From Methanobacteriota archaeon (GTDB taxonomy: Archaea; Halobacteriota; Methanosarcinia; Methanosarcinales; Methanoperedenaceae), in the NCBI GenBank assembly GCA_018900975.1, contig JAHIFK010000331.1, forward strand, positions 1-5,708: a stretch of DNA of 5,708 bases. Reading direction: 5' to 3'. Positions 1-5,354 of the stretch are shown here, one piece after another (the stretch's first letter is position 1; every line of letters begins with the position of its first letter). The translations under genes and the position numbers were made by a program. The notes under the pieces were generated by a model. That model had not been told where the DNA came from and searched no databases. It saw only the letters and a program-made list of their open reading frames with translations.

Positions 1-1319
1 CTGCGCCAGCCAGCGAGAGTTATCTGAACATGGACAAGATCCTGGATATTGCACATAGAACTGGTTCAGAAGGCATTCATCCAGGGTATGGTTTCCTTGC
101 CGAGAACCCTGATTTTGCTGATCGGTGCAATAAGGAAGGAATAACGTTCATAGGTCCCACAGGTCATGCCATCAGGAGCATGGGGAGCAAGATCGAATCA
201 AAAAAGACCATGAAAGATGCCGGTCTTCCTGTCATCCCGGGAAGTGATGGAGGAATTTCCGATCTTGATAAAGCGCTTGATATTGCAGAATCGATCGGTT
301 ATCCGGTAATAGTGAAAGCTTCGTCGGGCGGGGGCGGTATCGGCATGAAGGTGGTACGCAAAAAAGAGGAGCTTGTCCAGACCATCGAATCAACTCAGAG
401 GGTTGCTAAATCCTCGTTCGGGGACCCTACGGTCTTTATAGAAAAATATCTGGAAGAGCCGCGGCATATCGAATTCCAGATACTTGCAGACTCATTCGGC
501 AATACTATCCACTTGTGCGAACGCGAATGCTCTATCCAGAGAAGGCACCAGAAATTGATAGAAGAATCTCCTTCCCCTGTGATGACGCCTGAATTGAGAG
601 AAAGGATGGGCGCTGATGCAGTGAAAGCCGCCAGGGATATTGATTATACTAATGCGGGAACCATAGAGTTCCTTTATTCAAAAGGGGACTATTATTTTCT
701 TGAGATGAACACAAGGCTCCAGGTCGAGCATCCGATAACTGAAGTAGTGACAGGTATCTCCATTGTTAAAGAGCAATTGACCGTGGCGTCAGGTGAAGAA
801 TTGAGCGATAGACAGGAAGATATCCAGCAGCGAGGTTGGGCGATCGAATGCCGTATCAATGCAGAAGACCCTTTGAACAACTTTACGCCATCACCCGGAA
901 AGATCAGGAGATACCGTTCTCCTGGAGGTCCTGGCGTCAGGGTGGACAGCGGTGTGCATACAGGATATACCATAACTCCTTATTACGATTCACTTATTTC
1001 AAAGCTCACGGTGTGGGGAAGGGACAGGAACGAGACTATCCCTCGCATGAAGCGGGCTTTATACGAATATATCATCGTCGGCGTGACTACAAACATACCT
1101 TTCCACAAGGCTGTGATGAACAACGAATATTTCAAGCGGGGCGAGTTGACCACGCATTTCATAGAAGATCACAACATAATCGCAGATGTGGAAAAGGTGA
1201 TCGAATCTGAAAAAGAGAAAGGAGTCACCCTGGCTTCCGCTCTTGGCATGGAAGATAAGAAGGTTGCAGCGATAACCGCTGCAGTCGGGACTTATATTCG
1301 CGCCGGTGAGAGGAAATGA
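1..1319 (+). CDS. pycA: Pyruvate carboxylase subunit A (biotin carboxylase), 5' partial
   Basis: This is the ATP-grasp biotin carboxylase subunit of the archaeal two-subunit pyruvate carboxylase. It carboxylates the biotin carried by PycB at the cost of ATP and bicarbonate, feeding oxaloacetate synthesis in the cytoplasm. The frame is open to the left edge: codons before the ATG at 30 read APASESYLN, the conserved segment preceding the family's IHPGYGFLAEN, so that ATG is internal and about 50 residues are missing. Counting from that Met, visible motifs are the glycine-rich ATP loop GGGGIGM (100-106), RRHQK (171-175) and the catalytic stretch EMNTRLQVEH (225-234). The C-terminal carboxylase domain follows, with an extension past residue 380 (VTLASALGMEDKKVAA) that I associate with archaeal PycA rather than AccC. 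About 438 residues are visible, giving about 490 in total, normal for the family. The stop overlaps the old start of the biotin ligase gene (ATGA). An acetyl-CoA carboxylase AccC role is less likely given the neighbours and the archaeal setting. Confidence 0.93.
   Translation, partial: APASESYLNMDKILDIAHRTGSEGIHPGYGFLAENPDFADRCNKEGITFIGPTGHAIRSMGSKIESKKTMKDAGLPVIPGSDGGISDLDKALDIAESIGYPVIVKASSGGGGIGMKVVRKKEELVQTIESTQRVAKSSFGDPTVFIEKYLEEPRHIEFQILADSFGNTIHLCERECSIQRRHQKLIEESPSPVMTPELRERMGADAVKAARDIDYTNAGTIEFLYSKGDYYFLEMNTRLQVEHPITEVVTGISIVKEQLTVASGEELSDRQEDIQQRGWAIECRINAEDPLNNFTPSPGKIRRYRSPGGPGVRVDSGVHTGYTITPYYDSLISKLTVWGRDRNETIPRMKRALYEYIIVGVTTNIPFHKAVMNNEYFKRGELTTHFIEDHNIIADVEKVIESEKEKGVTLASALGMEDKKVAAITAAVGTYIRAGERK
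1305..1310 (+). promoter_or_regulatory. Ribosome binding site for the original biotin ligase start
   Basis: GGTGAG, a canonical archaeal Shine-Dalgarno, lies inside the last codons of pycA and is followed after 5 bases by the ATG at 1316, which overlaps the pycA stop (ATGA). It supports 1316 as the ancestral start of the ligase gene, although that frame now closes after 23 codons. Confidence 0.65.
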
Positions 1320-1387
1320 GTGTCAGGGGAAAAAAAGGTACAATAAAAGATAAGATACTTGAGATACTTATATTGAAGGATATATGA
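1316..1387 (+). pseudogene. Remnant of the N-terminal helix-turn-helix domain of the biotin ligase
   Basis: A 23-codon ORF starts at an ATGA overlap with pycA, behind a good GGTGAG site. It contains KGTIKDKILEIL, which resembles the first helix of the winged-helix DNA-binding domain of BirA-type ligases (compare the start of Bacillus subtilis BirA). It then ends at TGA 1385-1387. In another frame, from 1375, the sequence reads EGYMIESSTKEGYML, which matches the wing of the same domain directly before the ligase part. Compared from memory with B. subtilis BirA, roughly 30 residues including the recognition helix are absent between the two pieces. I infer an internal deletion of about 90-100 bases that also shifted the frame. 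The TGA overlaps the ATG at 1384, so this remnant may now act as a short translated leader coupled to the ligase. An assembly error is the main alternative. Confidence 0.55.
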
Positions 1388-2226
1388 TAGAATCATCAAC
1401 AAAGGAGGGGTACATGCTTGCAGGGTCGCCAGATGTACTTACTCCGGCAGAAATAAAAGCAGGACTCAAGACAAGTTTAATAGGAAAGAACATCCACTAT
1501 TTCAAGGAAACTGAAAGCACGAACATAGTGGCCCGAGAGATGGCAGGCTCTGTAGAAGAAGGGGCTGTGGTCATAGCTGAAGCACAGACCGGAGGGCGCG
1601 GACGGTTGGGGCGGAAATGGCTGTCTCCTGAAGGGGGAATCTGGCTCTCTGTTGTGCTCAAACCCAGGATGCAGCCGCTGCACGCTCCGAGATTAACGCT
1701 ACTTGCAGGCGTGGCCGTGGCAAAGACCATACGCAGCTATGGACTTCCCGCAAAAATAAAATGGCCCAACGATGTGCTCATAAACGGTAAAAAGGTTTGC
1801 GGGATACTCACTGAGATCGGGGCTGAACTTGACGCGATACAATATGTTGTGGTTGGCATGGGCATAGATGCCAACGTGGATATGGAAACATTCCCAGGGG
1901 ATATCAGGGACAGTTCCACATCACTTAAGAATGAACTTGGGAATGACATTAACCGCGTTGAGTTCGTGCAGAGGCTGCTTTTAGAGCTTGAAGTTCTTTA
2001 CCTGAAATTCCAGAAAGAGGGTTTTTCGTCAATAATGGAAGAATGGAGAATAATGTCTGCAACTATTGGCGAGTGGGTAAAGATCACGACACAGGCGCGA
2101 AGCATGTACGGCGAAGCCATCGGAGTGGATAGTGAAGGCGCGCTGATCCTTGAGACGAGTGACGGAAAACTTGAGAAGATAGTAGCAGGGAACTGTGAAC
2201 ACTTAAGGAGGGCACATGGCAGCTAA
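1384..2226 (+). CDS. birA: Biotin--[acetyl-CoA-carboxylase/pyruvate carboxylase] ligase, lacking an intact HTH domain
   Basis: This enzyme makes biotinyl-AMP from biotin and ATP and transfers biotin to a lysine of its carrier protein, here presumably PycB. Counting from the ATG at 1384: the end of a winged-helix wing (1-12), a linker with LTPAEIKAGL (19-28), STN (45-47), the biotinyl-AMP loop GGRGRLGRKW (70-79), KWPNDVLING (126-135) and GMGIDAN (158-164). An SH3-like C-terminal domain ends in the usual HLR near residue 273. The catalytic part is complete, and the 280 residues are short for an HTH-bearing ligase (about 320) but long for a ligase without one. Two starts are possible: 1384 (ATGA overlap with the HTH remnant, GAAGGA just upstream) or 1414, which has a strong AAGGAGGGG. 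The latter would give 270 residues. It lies directly after pycA and overlaps the next gene by 11 bases. Without the recognition helix it should not work as a DNA-binding repressor. Confidence 0.9.
   Translation: MIESSTKEGYMLAGSPDVLTPAEIKAGLKTSLIGKNIHYFKETESTNIVAREMAGSVEEGAVVIAEAQTGGRGRLGRKWLSPEGGIWLSVVLKPRMQPLHAPRLTLLAGVAVAKTIRSYGLPAKIKWPNDVLINGKKVCGILTEIGAELDAIQYVVVGMGIDANVDMETFPGDIRDSSTSLKNELGNDINRVEFVQRLLLELEVLYLKFQKEGFSSIMEEWRIMSATIGEWVKITTQARSMYGEAIGVDSEGALILETSDGKLEKIVAGNCEHLRRAHGS
1402..1410 (+). promoter_or_regulatory. Strong Shine-Dalgarno inside the ligase wing, before the alternative start 1414
   Basis: AAGGAGGGG lies 3 bases before the ATG at 1414, which is in frame with the ligase. 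The same bases encode KEG of the conserved wing segment (TKEGYML), so the site may be a by-product of coding. After loss of the upstream domain it could nevertheless serve as the working ribosome binding site of the shortened gene. Confidence 0.45.
2205..2212 (+). promoter_or_regulatory. Ribosome binding site of the lipoprotein gene
   Basis: AAGGAGGG is embedded in the last ligase codons, 3 bases before the ATG at 2216. It fixes the start of the next gene and shows that the two genes are translated from one overlapping transcript. Confidence 0.75.
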
Positions 2227-2641
2227 AATAGCAGTTGTTCTGCTCCTAATAGTATCTCTCCTTTTTTCGGGATGTTTAGCCAAAGACAATATTCCGGCAG
2301 CCAGTTCCGCCTTTGATATTAAACCGCAGGACGTAACAGTAAAAAGCGGGGAGAACTCACAGATAATGGTACGAGTTTCCAATAGCGGCAACTCCGTCAT
2401 TCATCCATTTGTCCGCTTCAACATTAACGCATCTGATAAGCAATACGTAAAGTTCAGCAACGAAAGCGGGAGTTACGATATGGGTGTGCTGCGGCCTGGA
2501 GAAGATTCAGGTTTCAGGATAGTGGATTTCAAAGCATATCTGGCAGCAGGGAAGGAGATGAAATACCAGACCCGCGCCCAGGTGATATACGATGGGAAGG
2601 TGCTTGAGAGCAGGGATGTTGTAATAACTGTGGGGAGTTAA
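2216..2641 (+). CDS. Small exported lipoprotein with a beta-sandwich (Ig-like) domain, function unknown
   Basis: This is a 141-residue protein that I cannot assign to a named family. It begins with a signal peptide: one Lys at position 4, a hydrophobic core at residues 5-17 and a lipobox-like LFSGC with Cys20, so it is probably lipid-anchored on the outer face of the cell membrane. Residues about 33-140 alternate polar and hydrophobic residues as in an Ig-like or CARDB/NEW3-type sandwich. Typical pieces are VTVKSGENSQIMVRVSNSG near the start, GVLRPGED in the middle and a final strand RDVVITV. No catalytic residues stand out, and apart from the lipobox Cys there are no cysteines. The start is fixed by the Shine-Dalgarno at 2205 and the 11-base overlap with the ligase. 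Being in the run after the ligase does not prove a link to biotin metabolism. A general surface or binding role is only a guess from the fold. Confidence 0.75.
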   Translation: MAAKIAVVLLLIVSLLFSGCLAKDNIPAASSAFDIKPQDVTVKSGENSQIMVRVSNSGNSVIHPFVRFNINASDKQYVKFSNESGSYDMGVLRPGEDSGFRIVDFKAYLAAGKEMKYQTRAQVIYDGKVLESRDVVITVGS

Positions 2642-2687
2642 TGGAGCATGATATGGGTTAATGGAGCATTAATGGTTATTGGAGCAT
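2638..2687 (+). repeat. Three degenerate tandem copies of TTAATGGAGCAT at a gene junction
   Basis: TTAATGGAGCAT occurs exactly at 2638-2649 and 2658-2669, and as TTATTGGAGCAT at 2676-2687. The copies are 20 and then 18 bases apart. The first copy includes the stop codon of the lipoprotein gene. Each copy carries a GGAG, and the two exact copies carry a TAATG stop/start overlap. The array looks like local duplication of the original intergenic junction. Confidence 0.7.
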
Positions 2688-2695
2688 GGTGGTAA
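2641..2695 (+). other. Chain of three mini-ORFs linked stop-to-start
   Basis: The lipoprotein stop TAA (2639-2641) overlaps an ATG at 2641 that reads MEHDMG and stops at 2659-2661. That TAA overlaps the ATG at 2661, which reads MEH and stops at 2670-2672. That TAA in turn overlaps the ATG at 2672, which reads MVIGAWW and stops at 2693-2695, directly before the ATG of the membrane protein at 2696. The reading is exact; whether ribosomes use it is inference. It could pass terminating ribosomes forward or lower expression of the downstream gene. Confidence 0.5.
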
Positions 2696-3328
2696 ATGAG
2701 GCATGAAGAGTTAAAAGATAAGATCAACGCTCTCAAAACAAATTACAGCGTTAAGGTTTTTCGTGAAGTTGTGGAAATCATCAAGAGGGAAAGGATTAAC
2801 GATGACATGATGCTGAAAGATCTGGAAGAACTCAGCCGAAAAAGGTTCAGTAAAAGGGTGCGGTTCACTCTGGGCGTGCCACTTGGCAATATGCTTGAGG
2901 GCGCTGCCACGATCGCGATCCTTGTAATGGTTTTCCTTATCGACTCAGAATGGATGCTCTACATTAGCGCCCTTGTACTGATGGCCACCCTGCACCCTCT
3001 TTCGCATTATTTAACTGGCGCCTTTACAGGCATCAGGTTCACGCATTATTACCTCGACGGGCCTGCGAAGGTTGAGCCTACCCTTCGGATAGACCATATC
3101 TCATATCTGAAGGCTTCGGGCAAACAGCGGGCGCTCATGCACCTGTCTGGTGTCCTCGGGACTGTTGCAGCGCCGCTTATAGCCGCTATCATCGCAGTCA
3201 ATAAAGGCGCTAATGCTGTGGCGTTCAATCTTTTAATATTGTTCTTGCTGCTGATCATCTTTGAACTCCTGACCTCCACCAAGATAGGGGATTTAATGAA
3301 AGCGAAACGGGAGTATGGATACAGGTAA
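2696..3328 (+). CDS. Four-helix membrane protein resembling site-2 proteases but with HPLSH instead of HExxH
   Basis: This 210-residue protein has a charged cytoplasm-like N-terminus (1-58, helical and rich in Lys/Glu) followed by about four membrane segments at roughly 63-82, 86-108, 146-168 and 173-193. Segment 2 ends with LHPLSHYLTG (His100, His104). After a loop with LDGP (120-123), segment 3 starts near ALMHLSGVLG, and segment 4 ends with ELLTSTKIGD before a basic tail. This order recalls M50/site-2 proteases (HExxH in a membrane helix, then a loop, then a glycine-rich helix, then an Asp near the last helix), but the catalytic Glu is replaced by Pro. It may therefore be an inactive relative or bind metal differently; the link is my inference from layout. 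The start is set by the stop codon immediately upstream. It carries only a weak GGTGGT ahead of it, so translation probably depends on the preceding genes. Confidence 0.7.
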   Translation: MRHEELKDKINALKTNYSVKVFREVVEIIKRERINDDMMLKDLEELSRKRFSKRVRFTLGVPLGNMLEGAATIAILVMVFLIDSEWMLYISALVLMATLHPLSHYLTGAFTGIRFTHYYLDGPAKVEPTLRIDHISYLKASGKQRALMHLSGVLGTVAAPLIAAIIAVNKGANAVAFNLLILFLLLIIFELLTSTKIGDLMKAKREYGYR

Positions 3329-3483
3329 AAAAGGCAGTTTAATAAGTATGGTAAATGTCCATTCATCGCTCAGGGCACCAAGACCGCTTCTGTCCAGAAA
3401 AATCCGCACCCATTCCCCCTGGCATTCACATTTATGCCATAAAATTCATTGAAAACTCAAATAAACTGATAAAACTCTCGGTG

Positions 3484-3492
3484 TATATATAT
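3484..3492 (+). promoter_or_regulatory. TATA-like promoter element before the small Cys-rich gene
   Basis: TATATATAT, centred at about 3488, would place a transcription start near 3513-3516, directly before the ATG at 3517. That fits a leaderless mRNA, and no Shine-Dalgarno is seen there. It lies in the 188-base spacer 3329-3516, in which I see no other convincing feature. A second AT-rich stretch (3505-3513) is a weaker alternative. Confidence 0.45.
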
Positions 3493-3516
3493 GGGGACGG
3501 GTTGTATTATAATCGT

Positions 3517-3774
3517 ATGAATAGCTCGCTTCATCCAAATATCTCCCTGATGTTGGGCTTCTTTGACAGACAGTTTATGAATAACAATTCCATAAACCTT
3601 CTCGATGAGAAAAACATGCCAGACCAGGAAGTGTACGAAAGTGAAGGCATAGACTGGAACATGTTCGAGCGAGTACCCCGGAATGGTATCTACTGCGATC
3701 TGCTCCAGAGCAAAGTCAGAATATGTAACTTCGTTTCCTGCACTTATTTCAAAAAGTGCCACAACAAAGTATAA
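3517..3774 (+). CDS. Small Cys-rich protein, function unknown
   Basis: This is an 85-residue protein I do not recognise. Its N-terminal half has no clear domain. The middle is acidic (residues 30-45) and is followed by DWNMFERVPRNGIYC. The C-terminus holds four cysteines and a His: Cys60, Cys70, Cys75, Cys81 and His82, spaced C-x9-C-x4-C-x5-CH. That would suit a zinc or iron-sulfur site, though no known motif fits it. The open frame reaches back to an ATG at 3355, but the upstream 54 codons look non-coding and contain the TATA-like box. I therefore prefer the ATG at 3517, which fits a leaderless start; ATG 3577 would also be possible. Codons in the second half favour C or G in the third position, as in the neighbouring genes, which supports real coding. 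It seems to be a single-gene unit ahead of leuA. Confidence 0.55.
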   Translation: MNSSLHPNISLMLGFFDRQFMNNNSINLLDEKNMPDQEVYESEGIDWNMFERVPRNGIYCDLLQSKVRICNFVSCTYFKKCHNKV

Positions 3775-3783
3775 GAAAAAGCC

Positions 3784-3789
3784 TTTATA
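3784..3789 (+). promoter_or_regulatory. TATA-like promoter element of leuA
   Basis: TTTATA, preceded by the purine-rich AAGAAAAAG (BRE-like), predicts a transcription start near 3811-3815. The ATG at 3818 would then be at or very close to the 5' end of the mRNA, consistent with leaderless or near-leaderless translation; no good Shine-Dalgarno precedes it. Confidence 0.5.
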
Positions 3790-3804
3790 CCTTAAAACGA
3801 ATTC

Positions 3805-3842
3805 AGAGACGATAAATATGATAAACGCGAGGGATCGTCTTT
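3805..3842. repeat. Inverted repeat around the predicted transcription start of leuA
   Basis: AGAGACGAT (3805-3813) can pair with ATCGTCTTT (3834-3842): nine pairs, one of them G-T, with a 20-base gap that contains the ATG at 3818. Because transcription probably begins within the left arm, it is more likely a protein-binding site in DNA than an RNA hairpin, or it may be chance. Confidence 0.3.
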
Positions 3843-5351
3843 TACGTTATTGAATCGCTCAGGGACAAGAAAATAAGCATTTTTGATACCACGCTTCGCG
3901 ATGGAGAACAGACCCCAGGGGTCTCACTCACAGCGGATGAAAAACTCCTCATCGCACAGCAGCTTGATAAACTTGGCGTGGATATCATCGAAGCAGGCTT
4001 TCCCATGTCATCTGACGGGGAGAAAGCATCTGTGAAAAGAATAGCTGATGCCGGGTTGAGCTTACAGGTATGCGGGCTTTCAAGGGTTATAAAAACCGAC
4101 ATTGACAAATGCCTTGACTGCGGCGTGGACATGATCCATACATTTGTTTCAACCTCTGATGTCCAGAGGATATCGACCATCAAGAAGACAAGGGACGAAG
4201 TGCATAAAATGGCTGTGGATGCGGTCGAATACATTAAAGACCACGGCGTAAAATGCATGTTCTCAGCAATGGACGCTACTAGAACTGATGTGGATTATCT
4301 TATCAATATTTATAAAGGTGTTGAGGAAGCTCACTGCGATATCATCAATGTCCCTGACACCGTTGGCGTGATAGTGCCTTCTGCTATGTATAAACTGATA
4401 GAGGAAATAGCAAAAAATGTGAAGATCCCCATAGACGTTCACTGCCACAACGACTTCGGTCTTGCGGTCGCAAACAGCCTTGCATCAGTGGAGGCGGGAG
4501 CAAGCCAGGTGCAGGTAACTATAAACGGCCTGGGTGAGCGCGCAGGGAACGCGGATCTTGCAGAGACCGTGATGAGCCTGCACTCGCTTTACGGCGCTAA
4601 AACAAATATTAAAACGCAGTACATCGTTGAAACCTCACGCCTTGTAGAAAGATTGACCGAAGTTCGCATGCCTCCAACCATGCCGATCGTTGGCGAGAAC
4701 GCTTTTGCACACGAATCCGGTATTCATACCCATGGCGTGCTTGTCAGGTCTGACACCTTCGAGCCAGGAGTGATGACCCCTGAGATGGTTGGTCACAGGA
4801 GGCGCATCGTACTGGGTAAGCATGCAGGCAAACATGCGGTAAAGCAGTCACTTGAGTGCGCGGGCATTCATACCACTGACGAGCAGCTAAACGAGATAAT
4901 GAAGCGGATAAAAGACATAGGCGATAAGGGCAAGCGCGTTACTGATGCCGACCTTTATGCAATTGCAGAGTCAATTATCGGCACGACATCAAGGGGCGAA
5001 GCAGTCATCGTGTTGAAAGAAGTATCTGTGATGACAGGGAACATCATTACCCCGACAGCTACCGTGAAAGCAATTGTCAACGGCAAGGAACGCCTTGGCG
5101 CAAATGTTGGTGTGGGTCCAGTCGACGCCGCGCTGAAGGCAGTAACTGGTATCCTTGGGGACTATAAATTCAAACTGCGCGATTTCAGGATAGAGGCCAT
5201 ATCTGGCGGCTCGGATGCCCTTGCCGAAGTCATCATCGGTGTAGAAGATGAAAAAGGAAGAGTGATTTCGGCGCGTTCCACAAATGAAGATATTGTGATG
5301 GCTTCAGTTGAGGCGCTTGTCGCTGCGATAAACCAGCATCTTGCGAGATGA
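3818..5351 (+). CDS. leuA: 2-isopropylmalate synthase, with an apparent frameshift or non-standard start
   Basis: This enzyme condenses acetyl-CoA with 2-oxoisovalerate, the first committed step of leucine synthesis. A DRE-TIM barrel begins with FDTTLRDGEQTPG (bases from 3882) and includes INVPDTVG, the metal site HCHNDFG (4440-4460), NGLGERAGN (4524-4550) and HESGIHTHGVL. A linker with GKHAGKHAV leads to the C-terminal regulatory domain (about 5010-5348), which in this family binds the end product. The extra domain argues against AksA; NVPDTVG and THGVL fit LeuA better than citramalate synthase CimA. The conserved frame is open from 3825 but has no ATG, GTG or TTG before a GTG at 3978, which would remove the catalytic first strand. 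The promoter-proximal ATG (3818) reads MINARDRLLRY and stops at 3851; moving one base forward there joins it to IESLRDKKISIFDTT. With that join the protein is 510 residues, a normal length. Glu is replaced by Met in SAMDATRTD (4269). Confidence 0.85.
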
Positions 5352-5354
5352 TCG

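Noticed and set aside
30..32. ATG as the start of pycA
   Set aside because: The codons before it (APASESYLN) belong to the conserved biotin carboxylase N-terminus, so the gene starts outside the window.
692..1210. Minus- and plus-strand ORFs inside pycA (93 and 124 residues)
   Set aside because: They lie in other frames of a strongly conserved gene and carry no motif.
3363..3425. 20-codon minus-strand ORF with Gly-, Cys- and Trp-containing peptide in the spacer
   Set aside because: It has no ribosome binding site or promoter and is too short to distinguish from chance.
3355..3516. N-terminal 54 codons in front of the Cys-rich protein
   Set aside because: The translation looks non-coding, has no ribosome binding site and runs through the TATA-like element.
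3457..3762. 101-residue minus-strand ORF opposite the Cys-rich gene
   Set aside because: It has no recognisable domain or good start, and the plus-strand frame has better codon character and clustered cysteines.
3978..3980. GTG as the start of leuA
   Set aside because: It would remove FDTTLRDGEQ and the first barrel strand, both needed for catalysis and clearly encoded upstream in the same frame.
3842..4258. 138-residue minus-strand ORF covering the leuA 5' region
   Set aside because: It is Ser/Thr-rich shadow sequence opposite conserved leuA codons.
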